From NCBI GenBank assembly GCA_013399855.1, contig VXAY01002371.1:60783-124782 (forward strand): a stretch of DNA of 64,000 nucleotides, in the 5' to 3' direction. This DNA comes from Oxyruncus cristatus. Taxonomy: Eukaryota > Chordata > Aves > Passeriformes > Cotingidae. Each line of letters begins with the position of its first letter. Position 1 is the stretch's first letter. The notes beneath the pieces were generated by a model, which was given only the letters and a program-made list of their open reading frames with translations, was not told the origin of the DNA and did no database searches. Both the position numbers and the translations under genes were made by a program. Of the stretch, positions 10,882 to 26,300 are shown one piece after another.

Positions 10882-13800
10882 CCTTTTCAAGTCAGATAAA
10901 ACAAGGTGAGCAATTCTGTCTCTACAGGCTAATCTGCATTGCCCTCATCTTGCCACTTCATTGATATTTAATGTTCTCCCTCAAATTTGCTGATTCAGCT
11001 TGACCTTCATCTCATACTTAACATCCCTTCTCCAACAACTTTACAGCCACCTTACCAACAATATTTAGCTCAGACACACAGTCTGGGTCCCTGCTCCTCT
11101 GCCAAACATTCAGCTTTGTATGCATCAGTCCAGATTTTCCATTCCTCCACTTTGGTGGAATTCAGTTATGTTTAACTGAGTTACTCCTGACATCCTCCAG
11201 TGGCAGAGACGAGACCTGGCTGATCGTCTTTGTTTTGTCAACTGCAATTTTCAGTTACAGTTTTCTTAAAACTATCACATCCAATTCACTGTCTATTTGA
11301 GAGCGGGGCTGGACAAAGCTCAATTTGAGTGGCAAATAGTACAGAAATGGTTGATTAGACCAGTCCCTGGAGTCTCTGGTGGAGCACCAGCCCCCATTGA
11401 GCTGGAAGGTAATCAAGTGCCCAAGACTTAGCACTGAACGGCATCCAGTTAAAATAGATGAGAGGGATGATTGGAGGAAAAGTGTTAGCATAACAGGGAT
11501 GTGGAACTGAGGAAACACTGATTTGACAGATTTATATAGATGAAAACTCAACATAAACCACTAAGGTTTGACTTAGTGCCTCTTCCTCATGACAGTACTC
11601 CTCTTTCCATCTACAGAGACATTTTAAAAACTTGTTTCTTCTCTATTCTTTCCATTTTTTGTTTCCAGATCAACAGGATTAGAGATGGCCAGTTCATTAC
11701 CTAGTGCAAGTCTCGCTGAAGTCAGCAAGGACACATTGTTATGCATATCCAGCTCATGTTGAGGTTGATGGCTTTTATTTCCAAAAATGCAGCACTGCAG
11801 AAATAGTGTCTGTAAGTATTAATCAAGGTTTTATGGACACTTCAGGTAACATTTCATGAATTCCTGTTTTCTGAGAACTGTAAGTGCCATCAGAGAAACA
11901 GCATGGCGAAGACAAAAAAAAGTTAGTGTTTTGCCTCTTAAAGATTTCAGATCAAATCTATGGAGCAGATGTAGGAAATATGAATTTGTGTGTTTAATCT
12001 GAGAAATTAAAATGGCTGCTAACATTTTAATGAAGATGGTATAGAAAATTAGCTGTGTCAGAACGAAAATATTTCACCCTGACAACTCCCGTTTGAAGAC
12101 ACCATTAATTCTTTGTGACATAGCTCAGTATGTCAAACTTTTTTCTACATATGTGCATATTCAAAGATTAGCCAAAGTTCTTGCTTCTTAATGCAAACAA
12201 GTAAAAAGGTACTTCGTATTTTATTACATTACCATTAATCATTTCATTTTATTTGTTTGTTGTCTTTATTTTATTGGTATAAAATAGTAAAAGTTTTGTT
12301 ATGCTTTTTGAGAGGGAAGAATAAACCTCTTACTATTCTACAATAAACAGATGCAAACCAGAGGCAGCAGTAAGAGCACATTGCTCTTTTAGCAAGAAGC
12401 TGGATGTGATATCAGGATCAGGGTTTCAGGCTAAATAAATTTGGGGTTTTAAATGAGAGATGAAACACAATCTTTCAAAAAGTAAGACCTAAATTTGTCA
12501 AAATATTTGTCTAAACATATGTCTTAACAACTGTACCAGTATGGTAAACCAAAGGGACTAAACCAGAATTTCTTAAGCCTGCATTTCCCTGGTATGCTCT
12601 GAAAGCATGGCAAGAAATAAAGCTGATAAAAAACACTACTGAAAATTGCAAATTCCAGTTTTCTTACATTCATGACATTTTGTTCTAGGGAACACTGTGA
12701 TTTTTTTAACTCCTGTGCTGCCACTGTTTATGCATATATTTAACTTTATTCTCCTGAGTGGTATCATCAAATTCTCTAAAATTGATATTAATTTTAGAGT
12801 TAACAGTGTAGAGGAGAGATTGCACGATCTGGCATGTACTTTTTTCTCCAGTCCTAAACTACAGCTAAAAATTTTCTTTTACCTTAAGTAGAGTTCTTCT
12901 AGTCCCTCACAAGATCTTGTAATTTTGCAAGACTAGAAAAGAAAAGATGATTTGCAGTTTAGGAGTTATATATTCTTAAGCACTGCTTTTCAGAGACCTT
13001 ATTGAGTTTGGAATAATGCATAACCAAAGCTGAAAATTATCTTTGTCCTCTAAATTTGTCTCTATGGACTTCTAGAATTCAATATTCCATGACAACTTTT
13101 AGTTAATAGAACATGAAAAGGATTTTTTTTCTTTGACTGTGAAAAGAAGTGTTTTCTGTTTCTCCATTTATGAAATATTTGGAAAAACAAAACCTGTTTT
13201 AAGAAGTGAAAAACTAGATTGAGATGCTGATATACTTAGTAAATCATTGTTCCTGAAAACTGGCACTGTTTTATGGTGTTTCACACCTTTCTATGTACAA
13301 AAATCATGTCATGCTGGTAAATGCTGCCCAAGAACTCTCCCTACCCACCCCCTTGATTGGTTTTGAGTTTTTTAATGTATTCTATTCTAGAAGAGGGAAT
13401 AAAACGTACTTCATGTATAATATGGTTTTATGCAGAACACTGTATATTAAGTATTTTGGTTTGTTATTTGTCCTTTGAACAGATGGACCTTTCAAGATTT
13501 ACAAAAGAAAACACCTTTTTTTATCTGATTATACTACTGATGCCCCTTTGTTTTTCTTCTTTAAAAAAGTAAGTAAACAGAGAGAATCACAAAATCTATT
13601 GTAACATTAGAGTTGCCTAATTTCACTAGTATACAAATGGGACCATTTCCAAGAGACATCTCCTTTTTTTATCAAAACCTTTCCTGGCCTTTTTTCTGTA
13701 TCTGCATAGTCACCAGAATTTGTCATTCATTGACCCTTGCATTTGCACAAACTGAAAAATTCAAGGCAGTCTTCTGTTATAAATCTGGACTCAAAAATTA

Positions 13801-13920
13801 ATATGACCTGATAACTCTAAAGACCTAATGCAGGAACTGCAATATGCATGATTGTATAGATGCACTCTAGATAGTTGTAATTCCTAACAATTATATGTTC
13901 ATGTACTTTAGCTTGGATAC

Positions 13921-13980
13921 TATTAACAGTATTAATATATTTTTTGAATATATAATAAATATATTTTTATATATTATCTG
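13921..13980. repeat. AT-only low-complexity tract
   Basis: Almost pure A/T sequence with repeated ATAT and AATAT words. It is a probable easily melted or replication-slippage-prone tract, and no gene or signal is visible. Confidence 0.7.
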
Positions 13981-16900
13981 ATAGCATCAGTAGTACGCAT
14001 TTAAGATACATGCTGACATGTTATATTCTTAGTTTGGCAAAGCTACAGATTAATGCCTATGCATATGAAGGTAGCTATTTAATATAAAATTCTAATAATG
14101 AAAAAAACACATGGTGATAATATAATTCATGAGACAGCACTGATGTGAAGATCTGTCTAATGTCATCTATAAGGCACCAAAGCAATTAAATCTGTATGTA
14201 GCTAATCATTTCTGGAACACTACTTCTTAGGCAGTTCACTCCTTAAAGAATAGATTGTCAATTTTTTGTCTTCAGCTTGCACTATGCTGCCATAATTTGC
14301 GTTACAGAAAATAAAATAAACCATAGCAAGCAACAGAAGTCCATGTTAATCTGAAAGGTCATGGTATAACATTACCATTTCTTATTTACACTTTTTAGTA
14401 AAGCCAAACCCCTATTCTTGTGTTCTAGGCCTGTGAAGAGAATGTCATCTTCAACTTGTCCTGTTCTCAAAACTTTCACACATATTTGAGCTAAAAAAAA
14501 AAAAAAAATACTTTACATTTCTAAGAAAATACATTTCTCCTCTTCCTCAAAACGGGGCCCTTATCTCATATGCCAGTTACAGCAGCATCCTTCTCTCTTT
14601 CTTCGTGACATGCAGTCTCAGCTTGCCTCCCATCCAACCCACAGGCTGCACGTACATTGACCATTGAGATTTCCCTGTGCACCCCATCCCTGGGTTTCCA
14701 TTCTCTGTTCTGTTGACCACACTTCTTGATTTCCTTCTGTAAGACTGCTGATACCCATATGCACTTATTCTCATTTCTTATAACAGTAATCTTGTCTGCC
14801 GGACAAGATTAATAATAATTAATAATGCCACCCTACACTTATCTTGTTAACCTTTAAACACAGAGGCTTTATATTTCTTTCTAGCACCTTTCACACTCCA
14901 AAAGAAAGCTCCATGATTACTCACAGCGCTACCTCGATATTTTTAATTCCCTCTCTTCCTTGCAGTTTTCCTTTTCTCTGACTCTTATAAACTTTGGACA
15001 ACAGCATTTTATTTCTTTACTCTTTTATTAGTCTTTTCACTTAGCCTAAGTTCTTTCTGAGGGAGAGGATGTCTTATGGTCCCTATTTCCGCAAAGCCAA
15101 GGACAATGGGTTTCTATTCATGAAATAGGCACTTAAATGTTATAATATTTTGAATAGTAACTTGTATTCCCTATGAGAAGATCTCTACTCTACATAAAAC
15201 AGACATATAAACAGGATTTTAGAAGCTTGAATGAGGAAGAAATGTGTTCTAGGGCATTTTCATGTTAAACCCTTAAGGAAGAGGCATGATTGACTTTTGT
15301 ACTGGGATTTCCCACTGTATATTTTTCTTCTATGTGCCCAAGGAAACCCTCCTCCCCATCAGACTTCGGAGTGTTTGTTCTGTAAAAATTACCAGCTGCT
15401 TCAGGGGAAGATTAGAAAAACTCCATAGAGGAAAATAATGTAAAAAATATGATAGACAGTTTGTTTCATCCTATCAGTTCATCACTGGCTTATATGCTGA
15501 AGCGCGAAGGTTCAAGAATACTCCTTTTCTCAAGGGAAAAACAATTATTGTATGTATGACTGTAATTCTGGTTTTGGCAATTTTAGAGGGAGGGATAAGT
15601 AAAACAAAAAAAAAAAACCCTGAAACATATTCTTTTTTATACATTTCTTCATTTTCCCCTATCTCATCTCATTAGGAAAAGGCAAAGAACAGAAACAGTC
15701 ACTGACTTTTGAACAGAGATTAGGAAATAAAAGGGCAATAATTACCATCAAAGAAGTCAGAGTAATGGCAAAAAGACAGTGATATACATCTGGATAAACT
15801 CAGTAAGTTAAAGATAAAACCGTACTCATGACATGAATAGCCATTGCTAGTTTCTGCAGCAAAGGAGAAAAGTACTCAAGGCGATGATGGCTTAGTCACT
15901 CTTGTAAAAAGGAAGATTTTACCTTTTTTTTCTGTAAGTGAATGAAATGCTACAGGGAGGTGCATGATGGAAAAGCCTGAGAGTGTATAGCAATAAAAAG
16001 AAATGGCTGTACGAGTGAACTCTGTGGCACTAGGAGGCAAATACAGACATTATTGAGTCTAAGAAATGACAAATGCAAAATGTCAGCATATGTGGAGACA
16101 TTCTTGAAAGAAAAGGTCACAAGAAAATGACACATGAAAGATCTGTTTGTTATAAAAAAATATTCTAAGTCAAAGCTGAAAACCTATATTTAAAGACACC
16201 ATTACTAGGATAGTACATTATCCATAGTATGTAGACTATGCACAGTAAGGGTATGTATCTAATCCACTCACTGTAGTGTCAGTTAATAGAAGCTCCGGAA
16301 ATACAAAATATGAAGTGTACATTTACTCCCTTTTCAAAAACACTTAAACGTGAAGAAATGCCTTTGATTAGAACAAAGATTTTATTTGCATGAAAATATA
16401 TAATTGCAAAAGAAGGAAATATAATGGACCACTTTCCTTAACAATACTTTCAGAAGTGCTGAGGGCTCTTGAGCTTTCTCATGTCAATAATCTTCCTCTT
16501 ACTGCTTTAGGATGCTGCTTTAGGATTTCTTAACATTGCTTCTTTCTGCATTTGACTAACACATGTGTGTAACCTAGTCACATATGATGTTGTTGGAAGG
16601 GTTACACCATTAAGATAAGATCAGCTAACGCTCTTCCTGAGCAAAAGATGTCATAAAATCTGATAACCCTCTGTGAAGAAGTGGTAATAAAACTCCTTCA
16701 TACTGCAATAAATGAATGTGTTCAGTGTTATTTGTTTTCTAGATACTTGCAATAGCAGCATACTTTGCTTTTGAGATTCCTGGCACTGTAAGGTGACTTT
16801 CAGAGGTCCAACATCTAAAGACTCTAGGCTGCCTGTCTGTTTGCTCACCACACCAAACTCTGGCACTGAACTCACCTCAGGAAAATGCAATGCCCCTGCT

Positions 16901-19900
16901 TAGGGAAATACGAGACTTCAGACACTCTGTTTCTTGCATTTTTTGTAACAGTCACAATTTAAAAAAGGTCTTTGAGCTCTCATTTGGAGAAACACAACCC
17001 AAAAAGAGATTAGCTGAATTCTGAAGCCATTGCTGATAGAAAGAAGATAATTTCCCTTATCTTGAAGCAATGTGATTTTCTTATTAATACATTGTATCAG
17101 GGTAGTTTCTAGAAATATGTCCCTGGATCATCTGAGAGTATCTTGCAAATACGAAAGGAAAGGATGCACCAAGGATGACTAGGGCCACCTGAATGCCAGC
17201 AACTCATTCTAATTCATGCACACTGATATATATCTAGACATTCTCATTACTCAGTAGCAAGAATGTCACCCTTTGAATCCCACTCAGGAGCTGTCATCAC
17301 CTTCCATCAACACTAGGAGGTGTTGGACACCTGACTGGAAGAAACCACGTGAGGAAGGAAGAAATCATTGTGTGATCGGGGTGTTTCTTAAAAATAAAGT
17401 GCCATAGACTAATAATTCCTGAATAAATATTTAAAGACAATCTGTTAATAAGAGAAACATTAATTCAATTTGTGGTTCTACTCTGCTGTTTTAGAAGAGA
17501 ACTTAACAATCAAATATCCCAGTGCTGTTCCTTTAAGGCAAATGCATATTTATACTTGACAAATTTGATTTGATAATTTACATTAGTGTTGTGGCATATT
17601 GACAGTTTAGTTAATGCCTCTTGCATCTTCTATGCAATTGTTTGACAACATTGCCTTATGACTTTCCTGAGCTGTCAAACACACTGAGTCTAGATCTTCA
17701 CATGAGCACACATGAATGGTTCAGTAGCTTCTGTGCACATGAAAGCCAGAATTATGAAACACAGAAATACAGTTAAAGGCAGAGATAACCAAACTCAATT
17801 ACTCTACATAGTTTTCACTCTGTTGACTCTGGTAATTCTAATTGTTTTCAATCACAAACAAGACAAAGGTCAATATGAACGTGAATCATACTGTGTCATG
17901 TGGTTCTTGCAGACTTACAAACAGGTTTGTCAGCATTTCTGGCAAACAGCAGCTGCATGATGGTACCAAATGTTTTATGTCTAAAGCTCATTAGTTTTTT
18001 CTTTGCTTAACAAAAATAGAAATCTGTGCATGCTTTGAAACAGGAAGCTCTGAACTCAAACTGTACATAACACTCATCTTTTCTTGAAATGCCTCCTCAG
18101 GTAAGGATATTAACATATTTATACTGATCCACTTAAATTACAGAATGAAGAAGTAGATTAGTTACAGAGAAAATGGATCTATTCCCCACAGCAAGAATCA
18201 GTCTGCCTGATGTCTTTTTTGAAAATGTAATGTAGCAATAGGGAGTGAGGGAAGATACACAGACATATACAAGCTAGGAACAAAGGTTTCTTATGCTTGC
18301 TATACCACCGCCCTCAGTTTCAAAGCACTCTTCCCCTTCTAACTATAATGAGGATTTTATTTTCATAAACTCAGTCTTCAAGAAATGATCAAATGAATGA
18401 ATGAGATATAGATAGGCTGAAAAAAGGGAGGTAAAATATGCTGCCCAAAATGAAGCTCCTATTAGAAACTGTTTAGAATTATAATCTCCCTGTTTCTTTA
18501 ACTTTCTGTATTTGTTGATCACAGAAATAATTGTTTTAGTTTTTGACATATGCAAGGACTTGTCACACCTCATAATTTATAAGATGTTTTTCCCTGTGTC
18601 ATTGCTTGTACACAGTGTAGCCGGAATGACTAAAAGCTAATGTATACTCTTCTGAAAGTTTCACTTGGGTTACAAATATATCTTAAGTCTGAATTATTCA
18701 AAATATACATGCACAGATAGATCAGTGACACAGAATCCTAAAGGATGAAACACCAGAAACTCTGTCAAGAGACCAAGAGACTGTTCACTTTCTGTCTTTC
18801 TCACGATAGAAGCAGGATGTCCTGAAGGCAGGGCAATGCCATAATTATATGGGCATTGCCCAGCAGGAATGGACATAGCCAAGGTAGCCAGTCTATGTCC
18901 TTCTAAATTTCTGAAAAAAATTCACAAATAAAAAGACTGGCAAACTCTAAGCCAGTGATAACCCACTTCTGACTGGCAGAAAGGAAACAGAATTCTTGGC
19001 ATGACTGTGGCCACACAGACTTTCACAACTGGAAAAATGGGGGAAGATTGTCCCTTCTCCCTCCCCCCACAAAACATCAGGAATAATGACAATGTCCATC
19101 AGGGCCCAGGTTTTGCCAAGACACCCTCTCTTCAGTGATGTCATGAAAATCACAGCAAAGTTACATGCAGAAAATCACATGCAAAATTAAAGAATAACAA
19201 TTCCTGTACCTATCTTCTTGGACACCAGGAGGAAAGGTATTAACTTCCCTGTGCAAAATTTTGCAATTTGATGCCATGTCCATGCTACCTCCAGGAAAAG
19301 TCCCCTCAGGGAGTGGGTAGGAAGTGATCACAGTATACATTATTATATTTTCAGTGGGTGATATCTGTGCAGTGTCCGTTACCTCTGCCTCAGACTCTCA
19401 TAAGCTTTAATACAATTACTCTGTAGCTGTGCTGTGAAGACATTTAATGCTGTTACTCTTTTTTATTAGTGCAGAAAATGATGTGTTGGAAGGCTGAAAT
19501 CTACATATTTTGATACTTAATTCCAACTAACTCCATTAAAAAAAAATAAATCAGTAGGATACAGGCACCTTTATAGCTCCAAACATTTTGTTGAAACAGT
19601 ATGTCTAAGGGTACCATGAGGGTTTATTGGGATGAAGGGAACTGAACCCTCTGGTATGCCCTAACTACAGATCTGGCCTAGTTGGTTATTTCCAGTATTT
19701 CAGTATTTAATCTCCTTGAAGGGAAACATGTATTTAGTTTCAGAAATGGAGATTAAGTTATTTACTGACTGTAAAGTCAGTACACCATGTAGCCTAAGAG
19801 AATTCATACAAAACTATTATTAAAGAGAATTTATACAAAGCTAGGTGTGTAACTGCATCCTTATCATTAGTTTATGGGCGTATGTGTCCTAGTATATGCT

Positions 19901-20288
19901 TATGTTACTTTACCTCTATCCATTTCAAAATCTATGAACTAGAATGAAATTAACCTTGGGTTTGAATGAGTCTTTAGTGCAGAAGCGTAGCTCAATAACA
20001 CAGAGAAACCTTTCTTTTTTTTTGATGTATGCAAAGCCTACTGTTAATCTGCTTGTCCGTGGGATACAATGAACTCCACAAAAAATTATTCCCATTTGAC
20101 TGCTGTGTAAAAGGTTTATGCAGATGAATGGGAATATTTCGCAGAAAATTGTAGTAGATTCTGGCTACTACGTTTCTGTTTCCGCTTCTGAGTTGCCTCT
20201 GATGTAGGTCATATTCTTATTTTTGTTTTCAGTGTTGCTCACAGGACCATTCAGGAAGAATTACTTTGTTATTATTATGATTGTTTTT

Positions 20289-20323
20289 CATTTGGACTGG
20301 TCATGACTGGTCATGACCAAATG
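20289..20323. repeat. Short palindrome with a duplicated core
   Basis: A 10-bp word (ACTGGTCATG) is tandemly repeated. The second copy runs into the perfect palindrome GGTCATGACC. The whole is bracketed by CATTTGG (20289-20295) and CCAAATG (20317-20323), so the segment can fold back on itself. Function is unknown. Confidence 0.75.
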
Positions 20324-23300
20324 CCTCAAAATCCAGCAGTAATGTCCTATGAACTTTTACTAGCTTGAAGCTGAAATGGTGTCTTCCCTTTTGTTCATTT
20401 TATGTTGTCCTGGGCACACCTTAATTTCTTCTGCTTTTCCAGCCATCTTAATGAGTATTTTATTGTAAAACCAATGGCTACTAGAACAACATGAGCTTTC
20501 AGTGCAATGAAAGGCTATTTTTGTATTGGAGAGCAACACCATTTTCTTTCCTTGTCCGTAAATTTCCAGATTAGTTCGGTCTGCTCCATGCATCTCAAGG
20601 CTACTCCGTAGTTCATCCCCAAGGCCTTTGTCAGATCATTGGAAAGATAGAAGCCATATGTAAAATCTGTATCTCTGTGTAAAATTCCTTAAGACTGGAG
20701 CCATTCAGATCTGAGGCTTTGATTTGCATGACACACTTCTGAATATTGACATTTGGCTGTGTCAAAACACACAAAATAAAGCCAGGCCAGATCTTTCTTC
20801 TCCTCCTGTTTGTACAAAGCTACCAAGCAGAAAAATTAAATGCTTATATTAGAAATAAGAAAGCCTGTTAAAACTCCTGCATTGTTGAGTTCTGCAGTTA
20901 ATTTTTATTCACTTGGTTCTATAAAAATGTTGCTAACATCTCTTTTCAAAGATGTGTCTCTGTTCAAGGGTGTTGAGAACAGTAAACCCCACCATGTCTG
21001 GCTTCTCTTTTGGGATACTGACGCACAGGACAGCAGAAGCTGGAAGACACTACTGGAGCTAATCTGTTGCTGCAGCTCTGTAGTGGGATCATCTCTAATG
21101 CAGACAAGGGGCTCCTGTACAGCCATAACAGTGGTGTCGCTTGGACTAAAAGTTTGGGCACAGGGCTTAGGCACCATCACTGTACAGCTCTTGAAGACCT
21201 GTTCAGATCCAGTTCTGCTATGTCTGAAACTGTGGGGCAGGCTGCACCTCTACTGTTTGTCTAATTTCAGTCCATCACATCTATTTTACGTCACCGAAAA
21301 GAGCAGAAAACAGGAACATAATGGGATAGCATTTGGAAATATAAGGAAGGAGGAGAGTAGCCACTCTAGCTTTGAACAGAGAAAACCAATTACAGACAGT
21401 AGATGGGGAAACACCTCTGTCCATCTCTTGCTGCTTGGGGTGACACTGATCTTCCCCTTACTATCCCTTATCCCTTATGGCTGCCTGGAAAACAAATCTA
21501 ACAGCTGATGGGCAAGTAGGCAACGAAAGTGATCAAACACCTCCCAGTGTGTGCCAAACAGTAGGCACAGCTGTATGTTTGTTACTGCACTGCTTCCTCT
21601 GCAGAAAAAAATCAAATGGCATTTGTTCAGTTCTGACTGGGCTGATATTTCACATTTTGCTTTCAACTCTCTTTGATCTTCAATCTATTGACTGCATTTT
21701 CCTCCAAAATAATGAGGAAGCCTGCTGAGGAGCCACAAAACATGTGAGAGCCGGGGGAGAGACCAGCATAGCCCAAAACTCATTGTAATGGCAGTTTAAT
21801 GGGGCTCCGGGGACATGTACTTTAAGTGGTTGAGGGACCCCTTAGAGTGTAAATTCTTATTTTCCTTGGAGAAACTGCACTATACAACATTAAGAGAGTT
21901 GTAGGAACTTACTGCTATGCCTCAGTCATTATTTCACAGATGTTCATGCAAGCATCAAATCATGCTGCAAATCACAGGCTTTGTGACAGAGAATCAGAAT
22001 TTGGCACTGTTTGTCATCTGAAAACCCTTTTCTGAAAGGCAGAAAACAAATCCTTACCACCACTTTCTAAGAGGGGGTGGTTTTGTTTCAGCTGGCATGG
22101 GTGTTTTTTTTTTAAATACTGCTTCTATTAAACCATCCCCATTCAAACACCTTCTCTCCCTCCCTAGAGGTTAAGCTACATACTGCCTATAACACATTAC
22201 GGTTTGTCTCAGAAATGTTAAGCTCAGTGTCTCAGTTCTCAAGATTAAGTGGCACAAGGCCAGTGTAAATTCATTCCTGCAGTGGATTCCTCTTTGGCTT
22301 AAAAAGTAGCAAATCCTGCTAAAAAAATATCACAAGGAGCGGTGTAACATTTGGAAAACAGAGAGCCTGTGAAGAGGCAGCACTGCCCTCTGTATGACAT
22401 TCATATACCACAGTGGAAATGTGTTATATTCTGAAACTAATTTTCTTTGGGGGATTAGAGAGAGAAAGAAATGGGTGGGGAAGTTGGAAGGAATTCGATT
22501 ATGTTTGTGTGATAAGAAAGGAATCTTGGAAATAAAGAGTTCTCTCAGTGACTGAAAGGAGGAATCTGTAGGGGCAAAGGTGGGGAGAAAGCTCTTGCAA
22601 GGTAACACATCTCAGGAATCACTGGGAGCATTTTGCATGACAGCGCAAGGGGGAGGAAAACATTTTCTTAACTTGAAGTAAAAAACATAGCCCAAAAAAG
22701 AAACCAGCTGTTCCTGATATACCCCCAACCTACTCGTCACTGGCACCAGTATCTTGAAAGCTGTCTAGTCCTGCCCTTTTCTATCAGACATGCAAATCCT
22801 GGGTCCAAGCAGAATTTGGGTCTTACTTTTCCACTAGAAGAACTTGACAGATATTTCATTATTTTCTTTCCAACCATTTTCTAGATGTAATTTCAGAGCT
22901 ATTTATCTATTCAGACTTAGCTCCCTGTCTTCTGTCTATAAATCAACAGTGATCTCCATCTTCTCATCCTTTTAATTAATGCTTATTCACTCGGCAGTGT
23001 ATTGAGGGAAGTTTTACGTAAGACTGCTGCTGCACGGCAAATGAAGCTGGGGGGCAGTGGTGGGAAGGATTGGAAGTAAACAGGAGCACGTTGCCTTCTT
23101 TTTTCCTTTGTTACATTTTGTGTATCTCATGTTTGCTATAAAAGACAGTGTTGAAGACAATCTTAGGGAAAAGGAAAGAAAGAGGCAGAAATAGACAAAT
23201 ACAGTCCCTAAGTATCTGAATGCCCAGAGTATACATAGAAAATACATTTATTTGTTCAGGACAGCTTAGCTACAGGCTGTTTCCAGCAGTCCTTTTCCTT

Positions 23301-26300
23301 CTGGATGCACAGCTTTGATGCTGTCTACAAGGAGTGCCTGGAGAAAAAGTTGCTTATGTTGGGTTAGAGAGGAGGGAAATAAGAGAAGAAGAGGGAGTGG
23401 AGGGAACCTAAGCTCATCTGAGCTCTGTAGCTGTCTCAGTCTCTTCTCTCAGCTCACAGACACTGGTTCCTGATTTGCTGCCCCTTGAAAGATTTTTATT
23501 CATATTGGTTGTCACCTTTATTCCCAGCTGCCATGCATGGCCTCAGTAGCAGCATCCCACATGATCCTGTTGCCTGCATAGCTTGAAAGCCAGCCAACTT
23601 CCCCAAGGATGGCTTCTACCTTTCTATTTTCACCCTAAGTCCCAAACACCATCCGTGTACCCTAGCTCCCACCCCAGAGACTACTGACAGCCTCAGCCCA
23701 TGTCCCATCCCTGGCCTGGTGATGGGTGAGTGCAGAATACGGATGAAAAATCCAGCTCGTGTTATGTGGTCTGACAATGGATGTTGAAATATCTGATAAA
23801 GCCTAAGTCTTGGCTTAATAAATTTCATTTTAAGGAGTCATGTGCTTGTAAAACATGAACTCTGTGTGTCTCACCAGCAGTGAAACATCTTTTGCAGGGC
23901 TGTGTCTCTGACAGCCAGCTGGCTACAAAAGCTCACTTCGAGATGAAAAGAGGATTTCCTCCTGAGGATCAGTAATAAATGCTGATCTGTGAAGTTGATT
24001 TGGCTCAGGCTGAGAGGTGAAGGAGCAGTGCATTGAGGAATGGGTTTTTCCCTCTGGCAAAAGAGGTAGAAAACTCTGGGAGCGGAAAAGGGACTATAGG
24101 CTGATCCCCAGGATCTCTAGGCTTCCCACCAGAGTTTTGAGAGGTTATTGGTTGATTCTGCATGTCAAGAGGGAAGCCAATTTACAAAAACTGTGAGTTC
24201 ATGTCAAAATCTGAGGCGTAGTTAAGCACAAAGGGCATAGGTCGGTGGAACACAGCGCTACTGGGTATGGGCCACAGCCTGCATTTTCGTACTGTCCCAC
24301 ACAAAGTTATTCAGCCAGAAATAAATAATAAAAGCCATGATTACAGGAAGGAGATCCAAGGATGCGGTGATTCTGAGAAGGATGCAGGGCACTGAAGAAC
24401 GGGACATATGGGCTCAGCATACCTATATGGTCACCATAGCTCTAGGAAGAATAAAAGGGGAATATTAAGTAACGTTGCTGACATTATGCTTCCACTGTAT
24501 TCCTGATTTGGCCAGCCACTGCTCGAATACTTAGTCCAAATTTGGTGTTACAGACCAAAAAATACACAGATAAACTGGGGAGATCAGAGCAATGAGGAAC
24601 ATGCTGAAGCAGCTCCTGGGAAGAAAGAGTAAAGGAATTCAATGTATTTAGCTTACAGAGATAAACAGTGACTTGGTTGCAGCCTTTAAGTAACATTTCT
24701 GTTCTTTACTCTGATATAAGGTCTCTGAAGTCTAGCAGTTAAATGAATAATAAAATCCTAGTGGGTGATGAATCCAGATAAGTTCATGAACCTTCAAGAA
24801 CAAAATTTAAATTTTATTAGAAATGATAATTAACAGTTAAACAAAATTTTATATTTTGGAATATGTCTTCTATCATTGGAAAAAGTTTAGTCATTGTCAG
24901 ACACTTTTCTAATAATGGCTTCAGCGAAAGCAGTAATTAATTCAACCCTTAGATTCTGTTACAGCTGAGGTCATGAAGGGACATTGATCAATTTTAACAC
25001 CAGGATTAATGAACATGTATTCATTCCATAGTCCCTGGTATATACATTTAACATCTGGACTTAAAGGACCAAGACCCTCACCCATTCTACCCTAAAAGTC
25101 TCCAACAACTCAGGGAGATGTTCTCTAGGGGAGTTTGAGCCACATTATCAGGTGATTTTAGGAAGGATAAAACATTACTCAGAAAACCAAATTTTCTTCA
25201 AAATCTCCGGAGGAGAAAAGATGGTGAGAGCTATTTAAGGCTCTTCTGCTGCCACATGTCACACGTTGTGACGCACTCTGTCAGTGTGGTTACACAACAC
25301 CACCACCCCCTCAGACACAGCCTCCTTTCCATGGAGGGCCTGTGCCCTCCCTGCCACTCCCTGGCCCCCAAGCGTGCCAAAAGCAAAGTAACAAAACCCT
25401 GCTGACGTCTGTCAAACCCATCAGTTGTGAAGCAAGGAGGCATTCTTCTCTTCCTAGAGACTTCTTGCCTCTCTCTGGCACACAAAACCCTTGCTACGAT
25501 CAAAATGCAGCTGCTATTATATTATTATTAATTATTTATTGACATTTAATTTGGTGTTCTATAGAAGTACCAAAGGATGCTGGCATCGCACATGAGAGAA
25601 TCAATCCGGCAGTCATTCCACCTCCTGGCACCGGAGTATGAAGCTATAGAGCGAAGGCAGATAAACTGCACTTCTAGTTTTGCATACAGCCCTTCCGCAA
25701 CCTCACACTCGTGAGCAGCTCAGGTGAATCACTGTGTCTGTTCATACAATTGGAAAACTGGAGGACCCTGAAATACTGTTTTGCAGTAGTATTTTGGTCA
25801 ACCAAAACAATTATCAAAAATTAAATGCCAACTACAATAGGTAGCAGAAACAAGATAAAAAATCCCATGTAAATAATCTAACAGGAGTATTTTGGCTGGG
25901 TTTGGACTGAATTAAGAGCACCAAGCTTAAAATATGTACTGCTGTGGTTAAGATTTCTTTTTTAAAATGTTTCCAGGCTTTTTTAGGCGTGTGTTTACAT
26001 GATAAGCTACTGGCAGGAATATGTGTATATATATAAAATAAGGCTACATGAGGCTGCCAATAATCTCAAAGTGAAGGTTGCCCAATACTTTCCAGAATAG
26101 GTCTGTGCCTTGAAGCATTTATGGTTCATTTAAACTATAATAGGTGTCTGCTTTTGAATGGCTTTTTAGTGGGAGAGAAAAACAGAGACCAGCCATTTCT
26201 GACCTTGAGATTAAAGGAAAATATTGTGCTCTATCATTTTCAAAGTACATGTTCAACAATTTACTTATGCAACTTGGACAACTCTGTGACTCTTTGATGA

